Positions 10,084-22,300 of a stretch of DNA of 64,000 bases are shown piece after piece. The position numbers and the translations under genes were made by a program. The DNA is from Polytrichum commune. Taxonomy: Eukaryota; Streptophyta; Polytrichopsida; Polytrichales; Polytrichaceae. Within the stretch, counting starts at the first letter, position 1. Each line of letters opens with the position of its first letter. The notes below the pieces were generated by a model. It had not been told where the DNA came from and made no database searches. It was given only the letters and a program-made list of their open reading frames with translations. The DNA lies in NCBI GenBank assembly GCA_950295325.1, contig OX485803.1, forward strand, positions 61,521,554 to 61,585,553, read 5' to 3'.

Positions 10084-10265
10084 GTAGTGTGATGACTTAG
10101 TGGCTAAGATCTTTGAGTAGAAGTCCACGAGGTTCAAGGTTCAAATTCCTTGGCCTCTGCCCTAGACTTGTATGTGGGCGGTAGGTAGGCGGTCTTTTAC
10201 ATGGAGTAGAGTAGGAGGGGACTTACCAACCACACATAGCTTTAATGAGATGTATATAAATATTT
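10084..10265 (+). mobile_element. tRNA-derived SINE-like unit
   Basis: A box A-like sequence (GATGACTTAGTGGCTAAGA, about 10091-10109) is followed about 30 bp on by GGTTCAAATTCC, a close match to the pol III box B (GGTTCRANNCC). The spacing fits a tRNA-type internal promoter, but no full cloverleaf can be drawn. A body with TAGGTAGGCGGTC follows and runs into AT-rich DNA. It is best read as a tRNA-derived SINE. The 3' limit and target duplication were not determined. Confidence 0.5.
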
Positions 10266-10869
10266 AACTAATTTAATTTACCTTTGAAATCTACCCATAA
10301 TCATAAATTACTACCACGGTCAAAACCTGCACCTACAAAAACCACAACACAATTTTGACATCTTGGTTCCTAAAAAATTGGAGTGGTCCAAGATGACACC
10401 TTCACAATGGCTACAACCTCCACGACATGTGTGTTGGTCACTTAAAAGTGTTAGTTTAGTGTCATTTTTGTGTGGAAAAGGACCTAGTTTCCTTCTAGTG
10501 ACAGTAGAGCTAATCAATGAAAGGGTGATTACACACAATTGATTGAGTGGTTGTGTTGTGGTTGGATCCACTTTCTAGATGTGCCTTACTCTGACACTTT
10601 CAAGAATAAAGTATCTACTCCAAGACCAATTTGTGGCAGTCAACATGATTAAGTGTTCCCTCATCTTCAAAATTGTATTCAACCTAGAATGTGATTGGAT
10701 TAACACTACTTTGAAAACCTATATTTGAGTGGTGTGTGGACAAGTCTACTCTAGATGGATCAAGAGTGCATTTGGGCTGGGAGCTGGTCATCCTCTCTCC
10801 TTCCTTGCTGTTCTATCAGGTACTATTACCACTATGATTTTGCATTAAGAACTTTTGCGTACAGCCCAA

Positions 10870-11160
10870 ATCACTGAATCCTACAGAATGAACGCGGAGA
10901 ACCGACTGCTAGTTACAGATGAACCAGTTGAGTTTGAGAAAATAACCGATTGAAGTTCAAGACTTCAGGAAACTTACCGATCAATTTAGAGGAATCCATG
11001 GAATCTACCAAAAATAAATGAAGAAAAACCGAAAGATCACAACATGTGACCTGTTGGACTTGAAAACACTCAGATCTTTTTCAACGATTATGCCCAAAAA
11101 CCTCCCCGGACATTGATCCTACAACATTGAGCTCGTCTATCTGTTTATACCAAATTATCA
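10870..11160 (+). repeat. Dispersed repeat, copy 1 (second copy at 40410-40670)
   Basis: Same-orientation similarity with 40410-40670: shared blocks include GAGAACCGAC, AAGATCACAACA(T/C)G, GTTGGACTTG and the region ending CTTACCGA/ACGTTGATC. Copies are strongly diverged. No coding content is seen. A short related pair (CATTCYGATYGCCAGGGG) recurs within this area at about 11177 and 11595. Confidence 0.55.
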
Positions 11161-13288
11161 AAGTGTAGACTGGTCCATTCTGATCGCCAGGGGGTTAGTG
11201 ATCGCTGCCCAACAAGAGTATGGCGGGTTCCGTGTCTCCACAGATTGACAGACAGTCGTTTGTGAAAGAGTGCCGCTGCGCCCGCAATGACAATCACCAC
11301 TTGGTACTGAAGGCTCTCCTTACGAACCCTTCTCGCAATTTCTCATACCCATTGTTTGCTGCATCCAAGTGTACACAACATTCTTCAGCAGTGGTTGGGA
11401 TCTCGCTCCAGAATCACTGCCCTATGAATGACAGTGTACTGTGGAATAACAAGAAGTTAATGCACAAGCTTCCTGATTCCACAATCGGCATTATCACTTC
11501 TGCATAACACCTGAAATCTTTGGTTTCCCCAAAACTCAGAAGTCGTTCTACTAGATCCAAACACTAGATCAATTGGGTGTAGAATCATCCATTCCGATTG
11601 CCAGGGGTTCAATTATCGTCTCCCAATTGCGGTGTGTGCAAAGACAACACTGATTATGGTAAACCAGCACTAAAAGCGTTGGGGATGTTACTGCAGATGC
11701 ACACTATATATCAACCCATCGTAGATAACATTGGAGGTTTATTGGGTGGAAAATAGTGTGCATTTGAGATACTTCCAACAATGTGAGATCCAATTCATAC
11801 CCATCCTACCTGGATGATTTTGAGAATGAGATTTGTATATTTGATTTATTTTTTAAAATAAAAATTAACAATAAAATTTAGAATCATCAATTCCCCCCCA
11901 AAAAATCTCTGTTGGACGATAGATTCTCACCTTAAAATGGAATTTTTGAAAATTTTGTATATTATGAAATTATATAGTTTCCATCGAAGCCACCTGGGGA
12001 GGATAGGTATGTAAAGAGATTTATGCAAAAACAATTTCCTCAACTATTCAATTCCACGCCACTTTAATACACAATGGTATATGCTCCAAGTTGCATAATA
12101 AAAACAAATCCCTAAAGCATAAGGTTCCATACTATTTTTATTCGCAATGGTGTATATTGTGGACCACACTAGTGCAATGCAAGGTAAATCACACTATAAA
12201 TATGTCCACAACTTTACCATAAACAATGTACAATGATTATCCCATCTAGTGCATGTGAAACACTCACTATTTTGCCAAATCTCAAAATTAGTGAGGGCTA
12301 TAATTTTTACTAAGTGATACTAAATTCATGAACACATGCTCATTTACCATACCTTTCAAGAAAACCAATGTGTGCTCTAAGGTGTTTGAAGTGTGCATAA
12401 TTTGTTTTGGTGAGCTCGAAGAGGCTTCTTCTACTTCTTTTCAGTTAGATTAACCCACTCTTGAAGCATTTCCTAACCTTAAGAAAGTGAAGAGAGCTTG
12501 TATTGAGAGGTTCTGGCACTTTGACACTTTGGGCTCCCGAAACCCTAGATCTTCTGGTGGCACTAATTTTATAACGTAAAAGAAACTTAGTATCACCTTC
12601 ACTAATTTCCCACACATTATTAGCCCACCCTCACTAATTGGGATAAATGATGTAGTTTGGGCCTATGTTGTCCCGGTCTAGTGCACCCATGCATATGAAT
12701 CAATGTGCTAAGTCATATGCTCAACATGTTGCTACTAAGCCCCATGTCCAACCACTCTCACACACTATACAAACACCTAGACGCCCTTGCAAATCTTAAT
12801 TTTTATGTTCACACATTGAATGTAAAATAGAATTATCTACGCCAAACAACACCAATCCCTTCAATTTTCTCAAAAGTTGGCAACATCTTCATATTTGAGT
12901 AATTTATGTCAAAATCAACCCAAGTGCAGGGTGCTATTCTTTTAACAATCAACTTCTTGGTATCAATTATACATGACCTAGGTGGTAAGCACAAGATGTG
13001 AATCCAAATAAACCATCACAAACATTGGGTGCACGTCCAATACTGGATGGTGGTTTGGTTTTAATATAGGGATTCATGACAAGCAAGTAAGGGGTCTCGC
13101 AAGCCAGCCCCATAATGTAATATTAATCCCATTTTGAATGTGAACCGTACTTGAAGCAACCATTGACACTGCCCCATCACAAAATCATTGTTGCTTATTG
13201 CACTTCAATTGCAGATTTGCCATTGAAACTGGTCGGTGATTGACTACCCCAATTCTTATGGATGAAGACATTGTTCTGAAAATGCAAT
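11161..13288. other. No gene recognised
   Basis: AT-rich, stop-dense sequence on both strands. The 95-codon frame at 11220-11507 is the longest; it has no recognisable domain, no neighbouring exons, and overlaps the internal repeat around 11177-11640, so it is not called. Nothing else can be supported here. Confidence 0.6.
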
Positions 13289-13508
13289 TGAGAATGAGGC
13301 ACACTTTGTGTTGGAGTGTCCCCTCTACAACTCCATTAGATATAGACTCCCTTTCCTATTCCAGAATGTAGTACTAGGAAGTCCGAAGTCTTTCTTTCAA
13401 CTGGGCCATCAAGTTGACATTAGCCTTGCACTTTGTCGCTCAGTTGATCTTATTAAGGCCATTGCACTCAATTACTCTAGGAAATTAACCTTTTTGACAC
13501 CATCTTGA
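13289..13508 (+). pseudogene. LINE reverse-transcriptase protein C-terminal tail fragment
   Basis: The frame reads NEAHFVLECPLYNSIR, then FLFQNVVLGSPKSFFQLG, and ends in a TGA after LTPS. The H-F-V-x-x-C-P-L-Y pattern with a following helical segment is the usual zinc-knuckle-like end of non-LTR retrotransposon RT proteins. Only the last ~70 residues are present, with nothing upstream, so it is a dead fragment. Confidence 0.6.
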
Positions 13509-13509
13509 T

Positions 13510-14000
13510 ATACTTCTACACCATTTATGGCATATATTATCATGTACACTATTTGGGAATGGACTAAATTAGATGCCTAGAGGTCTCAAAGTGTCACGCC
13601 TGCTAATTGCCAATATGCTACCAATCGTCAACATGAGAAATTTTTTAAGTGAACATTTTTATTTACATTATGAAATTAGCACATTAGGATACTTGAGATG
13701 ATAGTTTTGCGTTTTTGTATGCAAGGGGAAGATATTATTGAGTGTATTTATGATGAGTGTCATGTGTTTACATTTTAGTATGCAAGAGGAAGATATTCTT
13801 GAGCATACTAATGCCAAATATCACTTATGTACACTTTAGTCAACTTGTAGTCTATTATGTAACATAGGCATATGCCTCATAACACTATTGAACATTACTC
13901 ATGCCAAGATATTAATAAGCACAGTGGAACGCCAAGTGTCATGAGGGGGATTATTGGTGAAGTCATTGATCATTGGTGTAACCTAGCATACGCGCAAATA
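13510..14000 (-). repeat. Dispersed repeat family C, inverted copy
   Basis: Reading the minus strand, this stretch matches 31600-32160 and the split copy at 43856-45045: shared blocks include AGTCTACAAGTTGACTAAAG, ACATTAGTATGCTCAAGAAT (with variants), ATGACACTTGGC and GGCATATGCC. The repeat holds an internal ~60-bp period around AGTATGCTCAA-ATATCTTCC. No protein is encoded. Confidence 0.65.
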
Positions 14001-14377
14001 AGGTACATGACATTATTATGCATGTGACACTAGAGTAGAGGCACCCATAACCAATCACTTCGGAGATTCTCCTCTAGGTTTGGAGAAAATATAAGGTAGT
14101 CATTTTTTTCCCATATAGAAAGATAAAAATCAGGAGGTTTGCAAAAAAAAATTGGTAATCTTAATCCTTAGAATACAGTTCTTATGAATTTTTGAAGCCA
14201 AAAGTTGGCCCAAACATACTATCATTGTCTAGAGTTTGCCATAAACATTCATTCCTCCTCACTTTAGCACTCAAAATTGGGACATGTGTCATGGCATTAT
14301 TGGTTCCAACCTAATCAAAATTTAGCCAGCTTCATCGACATTTAATCCCCAATTCAATCCCAACATGATCGAAATTT

Positions 14378-16880
14378 CTATACACGATAGATTGCCGATG
14401 GGGTCCTAATTAAGAATAGGTGCGTGTACTGTGAAGACCTCACCGAGGAGAAACCAAATACAATCCCCAAAAGGGCATGTCTTGAGTTGCCATCATAAAT
14501 AGCCGTGACGTGTGGAGAAGGAGGGTCGGAGGCGTCCCCCCCATGGCCAGCTCGAAAGAGCCAGCCGAGGCAATGGAAAAAAAAAAGTGGGGGGGGGGGA
14601 CCGGGCAGGGAACTCCCCGGGGACACCTAGCGTCCAAGAAGTTGGGGGCATCATTCGTGGGGGAAATCGTGAGTGGCGGGAGAAGCCCCAAGGGGTGCTA
14701 GAGCAGCAAAACACGACACAGGAGCCGATGTGAGGAATCGGAACCTCTCAAGGGCCATCCGTTCATGATGAAGGGGAAGGAACACATTGCGACCAGAACA
14801 GTCATAGGCATCCAACATTCAAATGCTTTGGGGTCGAAGTCGAAGTTGAACCTTGCCGTGCCGAGGTCAGCAACCCATCGATAGACTCCCAGAAGAGCGC
14901 CATAAGTGGGTCGTCCGTGGGTGCGAAAAAACTTCATGATGTCTTCTTTGGAAAGAGCCGAAGCATGGAAGGAGGTCGGAGGCGCGTCTGGTGAGGATTT
15001 CAAATCTCTCCTCCTATTGTCCTCAATTTCATGCAGGAGATTATTGATCTTCCGGGAAACATTTTCTTCTAGCGTAGCTTTTGAGATACCCAGGCGTTTT
15101 TGTAAAAGGTTGCAAGGATTCTAGCAAAGGTTGAGGTGCCGCAGTGGCTTTGTAATATTCGAAAGGAGATCTCCCAGTGGGTGCAAGATTTGTGAGTGTG
15201 ATCTGATCAAGAGTCGGGTACATTCGACTCGATGGTGTGGGCACAATGCCTGGGCAATTGGGGTGGAGAAAGTAATTGTCCAAGATGTGGATTGATGTAG
15301 GATCTCCCTAATTTGGTTGCAAGGAGGGTGCATCACCGTAAGAAATCAGCAAGGCGGTGCCATGCCTGTCAAGTCAAGTATGGTTTGTCATACATGAGGT
15401 GGGTGGAGGTGGGTAGACTTGTTGTGATGGCGACTACGGGGGAGGCAAATCATCATGAAAGGGCATTGAAACGATGCCATGTCGGCCGTGCTAGTCACCC
15501 TCATCTGTACAACTGGGTGGTGGTGATGGGGGCGCATCTCGCAGAGGCGGTGGGGTGGAGCGATAGCGGGAGAGTCCACGTCACGCCTGAGGGCCGAACC
15601 AACACCTTGTCTTGGGTTGGCGGGTTGGTTTTTGTCTACTTAAGGAGGTGAGCGAACTCGTGTCCTCAATTGGTGTCGTCTTGCATGTCCGAGCCTTGCA
15701 TTGTCTAAGTGTCTAGGTGTCCGTAGCCGTTCTAAAAGGTTCTGGAATTGTGTTCTCCTTTTTGGTCCTCTGAGGCTTGTGAGATTGTTGGGGATGGGCT
15801 CTTTTGTCCTCAGTCTTGTCCTTGGTTCTTGGTAGAGGAGAATGATGGATAGGCAAGTTCTTTGAAATTGGGGGGGAGTTTTGTCAAAGCCTCCCATTCT
15901 CTATGTAGTGTCCCCTCTTCTTCGATCACCAATGTTGGGGGTGTGTTTGCGGTGGTCCGTTCAGTCTCTTGGGAATGGAGGATTTTTTTGCATTGGTGGG
16001 AAGTTGAACCACTGCCTAGGTCATGGAATGATTTCAGCGGGGGTTGTCTCCCCGCATGTTGTCTGGATGGATGTCACAGCGATCGAGTGCATCGTTTCTT
16101 GGGTCGGCTAGTGGCTTTCTGTGGTTGTTCTTGTACTTGCGGTGATAGGTTTTCATTGTTTCCTTGCGTTTGAGCAGTGGTCATGTTTCCCCACAAAAGC
16201 ACAGGGTAATTGCCCTATTGTCGTTTTGCCTTTGTTGTCGGAGTTGTCATTGGTGAGAGGGTTCTTGGTCTTGGGGGGTGCGAGTTTCTAATCTGAAGCC
16301 TTGAAGGATGTCTCAGGTGGCTTGGGCAACGTTTTTCTGGCCGACTAGTGGTGTGGGGTCTATTGATGTATGTGTATTGGTTGGGTTGTTTGACTTGCCA
16401 CTTCTTATTGAGGTTGTTGTGAGGGGGTGTTAGATACCCGTATTGTCCATGTGGTTTTTGTGTGTTGTCTATGTGGGCTTTCATCGTTAGCTGTTTCGAG
16501 TATATCGGCCGGCCGATTTAGCTCCGTCTCCACCTGTGGGATGTTTGTTCCATTTCTTGCAGGTTTTCCTTGCTAGCATCATTATCCGCATTGCGTGCTC
16601 CAAGTTGTGTTGTATTGTCCGGTGGGTAATCGAGGTATTGTTCCCCGTGGGTTGTATTCCTTCTCTGTCCTTGGGGGGAATTACTCCGTTCCAGTGATGA
16701 TTCCGGATGTTGTGTCAGGTTCGTGGTGCAGGTTTTGGTGTTCAAATACCCTTGGGTTTTCCTGTTCCTCGCTCGGTGGTGGTCTCTAGTTGCATTATGC
16801 ATCTTGGAGGAAGTCGTTGACAATATTGTTGAAATCCGCTCTTGCTGTGAATTCCGCTTCGGCACAAGGGGACAATGAAA
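14378..16880 (-). pseudogene. Degenerate protein-coding DNA of unknown family
   Basis: On the minus strand several adjacent frames read as protein but are broken by stops and shifts. At 15003-14698 there are KEDIMKFFRTHGRPTYGALL, GVYRWVADLGTARFNFDFDP and FECWMPMTVLVAMCSFPFI. At 15283-15041 there are TLDQITLTNLAPTGRSPFEY and PLLESLQPFTKTPGYLKSY. From 16900 to 15700 the frames are Pro/Gln/Thr/Asn-rich. I recognise no domain. It adjoins the LINE fragment ending near 16880 on the same strand but is not LINE reverse transcriptase (no YADD). It could be a broken host gene or the ORF1 of another retroelement. Confidence 0.4.
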
Positions 16881-17227
16881 GGCGATGTATGCAGGATTGC
16901 TTGTGCGCCGCTCAGCTTATCCCGGGCTTCTTGGGAGCCCCAGTTGTGTTGGAGTTCATATTTTGCTGCTATGATATCTTCAAATTGGGTGAGGTAGGTT
17001 GCTTTCCACTTCTTTTTTTGGTGTTTTGTTAATTCCGCAGAATTCTGTCTAATAGCTTGATTTGCCACCACCATCTTCTGGTTCCAGTTTCCCAAGGATG
17101 GATCATCCATTACCCCTTTCTAGGTGGCAAATAAGGCTACTGTGTTGTTTGTGTTCACTATGAGCCCCTTGTTAAAGCGTACCGGCCATATTTTCCCCTT
17201 TCATTCGTCATTAAAGTGGAGCAGAAC
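16742..17227 (-). pseudogene. LINE fragment: end of endonuclease domain and linker, left of the transposon
   Basis: Directly after the ACCT duplication the minus strand reads VLLHFNDE, a stop, then KGKIWPVRFNKGLIVN and WKATYLTQFEDIIAAKYELQ, the region between endonuclease and reverse transcriptase of a plant LINE. It continues the frame that breaks off at 28284 on the other side of the 11-kb transposon. LINE-like sequence fades near 16880, before any reverse-transcriptase motif; the remaining ~140 bp of this open frame are probably another sequence. Confidence 0.75.
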
Positions 17228-17254
17228 ACCTGAGTGGAAGTATGCTAGACCCTA
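17228..17254 (+). repeat. Left target duplication and left terminal inverted repeat
   Basis: ACCT at 17228-17231, then the left TIR at 17232-17254. It matches the reverse complement of 28257-28279 with a single mismatch at position 2 of the TIR (A on the left, G on the right). Confidence 0.92.
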
Positions 17255-18338
17255 GTACTTTTTGCGTCACAGTAAAGTATTTCAGCGAGTACCGTAGCTT
17301 TGTACTTAGGTAGAGCATGATGCTTCAATGTTTTTGCAGGTTTTGATCGGAGAATGGAATAGGTAAGATGCTGAAGATCTTATTAGCATTGTTGAGAGGG
17401 TTTTAAAACTTAACTGCTCATGTTAATTTTGTACTTATGACAGCTTCACTTCATATGTCCCAAGTACAAAAAAAATGGAAAAGTACAGAAATGTATGTTT
17501 GGAATTGCATGGATTTTGTTGCCGCTCATGGAGGAAATAGGAAATGGAATGGTCTTTTTAACACCATTAGAAGTTCTGAAGCGGGGTTACATATTCGGTG
17601 TGAATCTGTATAATTAGTATTGTACTGTTGGCAAGGCGGAAATGTATGAAAAATTAAGATTTTTGTCAATCCAAACGCGGATTTTGGGTATCCAAAGCTT
17701 GTTCTATGATGGCTAATCAAAGAATACGTGAAAAAACAGTTTCCCCACCATCTCATTTTATACATGCGATTGCGATCAATCTGTACAAAAAGTACTTGGA
17801 GTATATAATGTACAAAACTCTGGTAGATCTTGACCGTCCGTGTTGAGTATCGTTCATCTCCACCGTCAAATTCTTGCCCCTTGATCCTACATTCTAGGAC
17901 GCCGAGCACTGTCAACGGTTTCCTTGTGTCCTCCCTGCAACTTTGACAGCTCTTCCAGCTTGGAGAACCAGTCAACTGCGTGTCTTTCTTCTACATTGCT
18001 TTCGTATGCACAGCTTCGGGTCCAGACCATTGCCTTCCCTCATTCACTCAACACACCCTTGTCTTTGCACCTTCATCTTCTACTAGGTTTTAGGTTCATA
18101 CAATTGTAGGGGTTTCGTTTAGACAGAATGAGAGAGCTCGAAGGGTGGATTCGAACTGTATCAGCTCTCATCCCACAGAGGAGGCTTGAGCTCGTATTTT
18201 GCAGGATTGGAAAAAGCCCCTCACACATTTGGCATTAGCATTCGTATATTAAATGACCATGTTGTTCAACTTGTTCAGTAGGGAAGTCGATCTAACAGTG
18301 GGCTAGAAGAACTTTGAGAGGAATCGAGATTCAAGGAC
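17255..18338. promoter_or_regulatory. Left subterminal region rich in GTACTT/AAGTAC motifs
   Basis: About 1 kb without a convincing gene. GTACTT, AAGTAC and GAGTAC-type motifs recur (near 17255, 17290, 17311, 17431, 17463, 17484, 17624, 17786-17815) in both orientations; the right end has them at 28200-28235. Such subterminal repeats are commonly transposase-binding sites, and this region must also contain the promoter for the rightward genes. The 149-codon minus frame at 17526-17975 is not supported by any motif. Confidence 0.45.
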
Positions 18339-18650
18339 ATGGACAAACAATTCGGCCCTAGTGACAGAGAGAAGGCCACACTCAAAACATTATCCGTCAA
18401 AGAAGACGAAGTGGAACTATGGTGGGACAACCGGGAGCTGGAGGAGCATTTCCAATTCGGTGCAGATTTTTTCGGGTTGGAGACGCCCTTCGAGATTCAC
18501 GTTGCCGAAGTGAACGCCAACGTCTTAACTTCACTGCTCCTCATCCGCATCGGCATAGAGCATGGACGGGAGCTGGCGCAAGATAAAGACATTTGGAACC
18601 GTGTTTTTGCAATGTTGTTCAATTTTTATATGAGTAAAGGGTTACATTGA
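18339..18650 (+). CDS. Small acidic protein of the transposon, unknown function
   Basis: A 103-codon frame from an ATG to a TGA, reading MDKQFGPSDREKATLKTL, then WWDNRELEEHFQFGADFFG and LLLIRIGIEHGRELAQDKDI. It is acidic and predicted largely helical, with hydrophobic and charged residues spaced as in a folded protein. It lies 730 bp upstream of the transposase start on the same strand and could be a separate accessory gene or a 5' exon of the transposase transcript. I do not recognise it. Confidence 0.4.
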   Translation: MDKQFGPSDREKATLKTLSVKEDEVELWWDNRELEEHFQFGADFFGLETPFEIHVAEVNANVLTSLLLIRIGIEHGRELAQDKDIWNRVFAMLFNFYMSKGLH

Positions 18651-19381
18651 TTTCTTGTGGTACCTCCCCTTGTAAATGAGGTTCTGATTAGTTTTAGCAT
18701 ATTTTCGTGGTACCCATCGCAACTGCACAAAAGCTGTCAATGGTCTTGTTTCATTTCGTAACACGCATTTACTCTGATCTGGTTGAAGGATCTCGCATTT
18801 ACTAAGTCACTGCAAGTATACTGCTTAGTCTTTTGCAAATGAACATTGTTAAAAAGCAACATTCCTCTACATCATATTGCACGTTTACAAATTCACATTG
18901 TGAAACAGTAAAAGTAACATACATGTATGTTTCTCCACCTTGGCAGGTCAGAAATCCACAAGATTCGTGTATAAAGCGCAAAGTTTACATACTATTAAAT
19001 GTTGTCCACACGATCAATATTTATCAGCAACATCAACGTCCAGTGCTCATTTGAACACTGGACCCTCTTATCAATCCACACGGTATGGATTTTGGAGTTA
19101 ATTGAGTATGTGCATGTGTACACGCAGTGAGTACATTATCTGGTTCCGATAATCAAGATCCTATTTTTCAGGGGCGCCAATCCTAAGATGCCGCCGCCAC
19201 TAGCAACCCCTTTGCCTCCACGTCGGCGCCGTCTTCTGAATCTCCCTTCCTCTCAGTGTAGTCGTTGTAATCTGCTGTATTGTCTGTCTATTCGATCTCT
19301 CTTGGAATTCACCTATAGTTTGTGCATGGACATTAAGCAATTCATTGCTAGATTATGCGATTTCTTCTTGTTTGCTAAACG

Positions 19382-22300
19382 ATGTCTAAGTCGAGGCAGC
19401 AATCCCTTCTTGTCCAGAAACTGATTACGTCGTACTTCCCTTCAAGAGGCTTCCACACGGGATTGCTCTCCGCTAGTACTGAGTTAGACCCCCTTCTCTA
19501 CACAGTGGATAGCCAGACTAGTGACTCTTGTTACGTTTCTGAGACCCCGGTCTCTAAACAAGGGAACCGTGACTATTATCTAGGCAAATGCAACACCGTA
19601 TCTGAAGAGTCTTCGAGGCGTGCACTATTTGCAACCGCAGTTTCTCTAGATCCATATAGTAGCTACGATTACCTGCCTTCTCTATCTGATGTACAATTTT
19701 CCATAGGTTCCCCCACTAGTAGCAGCGAGTCGATTGCATTTAGGAGGTGACAGGCGACTACATTTTGGTAAGTTGTTTCACATTTTTATGTAGATGTGTT
19801 TAAATTGTTTCGTTTCCATCGCCTCCTTGATCCTACTAGGCTCTAAAAGGCACCCTCTATGTACTCATCATTCTCATGTGCTGATATTTCAGGGTGTTAG
19901 TTATGGGGAATGCTGCAAAGAGGCAACAAGTGCGAGGGGGTGTTAGTCGGCTTGGTCCTGCAGCGAGGGCTGCTGCAGCAAGGATGGAGGAAGAGCAGAG
20001 AACTGTATCTAGAGTGATGGCGAGAGCACGTAAGGCTCTACAGAGAGCACGTGAGAGAGAGAGAGAGGAAGAGACACGAGGTCTAGCTTCGGAGCCTTTA
20101 CACGATGACACACCTGATCAAATGTCAGTGAGGGAGTTGAATCGGATCTCTTTGCGAATAGTGAAGTATATTGTTGGAGAGTTGAGGAGTTGTCCCGGTC
20201 CTTCAAGTAGAAGAGATGCTATTGAGAGGGTTATGAGGCATAACGCTTTTTGGCCTCTCTTACCTCTGTATTATCCTAGGCCTCAAGAGGCAAAGGTCAC
20301 ATATGGTTTCATAGAGAACTTTAAGAACGAATTGCAGTTGGTGAAGGTGGCAAACTCGAATGAGCGATTAGCAAGAAAGAGTGTTTTATTAGATGCTGCA
20401 GTAAGCTTGGGAGTTGATGGGGTGTCAGCATTGTCGCGTGTACTGGATACTTCTGCATCTAGCATCAACATAGCCATGAATAGAAGAGTGTATGGGTTGA
20501 ATCCTGAAGAGATAGTGCCTTGGCTTCGCCTCAATCGTCAGAAGAGAGGAGGCTTGTCAGATTACGTCAAACTGCAGATTGAGATATGGTGGAACAGACA
20601 AACCAAGGTTTCGCCAAATAAGAAGGATGTTGTTAAACACAGGGTAGGACGAAATCTGTGGGTGGAGCCTCATCCTACGCACTACCTCTGCGAGACACAG
20701 GTAAGATCTTCCACCGAAGGTTACATATTGTACATTCATCATGTTCCTTGTATGCGGTTTATACCATAGAATACAAGGTCGTTAGTATCACCCCAATATA
20801 TAGAGCGCTATGTACTTAATTTCTTACTAACGAAGGGTCGAATGTACTAATGTGGGCAACAAGTAATGCCAATATACAAAGTGGTATTACTTGGTGTAGG
20901 AGATGTGTACATGAAATACTCTGCTTCCCGTTGGTTAGTACTGAGTTGGGACTCCTCATATGTACTCTATACCGGAGATGTACAATAAGGATTAAATGTA
21001 CGAACACTGAGACACTTTGTGTATATGTCGTACTCATCGGGTGTGGGAGTCGTCTATACTTAGTACATTCGGTGAGTGTGTTCGAAGTACCGTTGTATTT
21101 CTTGTACTGGATGTAATAACAAATCCAAGGATGTTGTACTTAATGAATACTTTTGTATAGATTGTATTTCATTCAAAAAGGGTTGTACCGTGCTTTATTA
21201 CTTTTAGTGTAATGAGTCTAACAATTTTGGAAACATTTGCACTGGTTGACAGACGACGTTCTTTTTGCGTTTTAAGGAGGCTCATCCAAAGTGCAACGTG
21301 CGCCAGAGAGCCTTTGAGAGGTTGAAACCATGGTGGGTTAGGAAATTGAAGGAACGAAACACCTGTTGTTGTATATACCACGTTGAGATGGACTTCATGA
21401 AGGTTGGATTGAGCCATCTCAGAGATCAACTAAGGGGGTTGCATTCAAGGATCACGTGCAACTGCCAATGTCAAGTATGTAAGGGTGAGGTTGAAGGGAC
21501 TTGCCATGCACACCAGGCAATTTACAAGCGCATCACGATGATGTGGGAATCTTGTGTGTGTCTGAAAGGAGAACTGGATGTGTGGCACAAACTTGATTGT
21601 CTCATGGGAGAGTGTCCAAATTGTGGCTTTCATTTATTTCCCCTTTGCCCTTTCGAGTTGTCTAGTACTGACTCCTTTCTTGTGAAGTGGAAGTGTTTTG
21701 AATACTATGAGGTTGGCGTAGATAAGAGGACCGGAAAGCCCAAGAAGCGGCTCAGAGAGGCTTTCAGGGATACCCCTGTGGAAGAATTTTTGTCCTACAT
21801 GGGGAAAACAGTGTCCACGTTCATCACCCACAACTTCAGAGCTAGGTGGCAGGATGAGCAATGCCATTTGATGATGAAGAACGTCCCGGAGGGAGTACTT
21901 GTGTCACATATTGATTTCGCAGAAAATTATAGCTTTGCTATTCAGAATGAAGTGCAAAGTTTGTACTATTTCAGCACGTCCGTAACCATCCTAGTCCACA
22001 TTACAATGTGGAAGGAAGGTGAAACCGTAATGAAGCAGACCCACTTTTACATATCGGACGACAAAGATCACGATTCTGCTTATGTCCAACATTGCTTGCT
22101 CTTGCATTGGGACTGGTTAGAGGACCCAGGATTTATTCCGGAGGAACATTGGGTGTATAGTGATGGATCACTATATTCGGTAATTGGAGACTTTTTCATG
22201 ATTTTGAGGCTACTTAAGGACATGATTTTCAAATAAAGGACTAGGAAAACACACATATATATTCAATGTAACTTATTATATTAATTTGCGTGGACAACAC

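Noticed and set aside
17526-17975. 149-codon minus frame in the left subterminal region
   Set aside because: No motif, no splice-linked exons, opposite strand to the transposase; likely chance.
19188-19424. 78-codon frame overlapping the transposase start
   Set aside because: Low-information Pro/Arg/Leu-rich beginning, overlaps exon 1 in another frame; probably 5' untranslated sequence.
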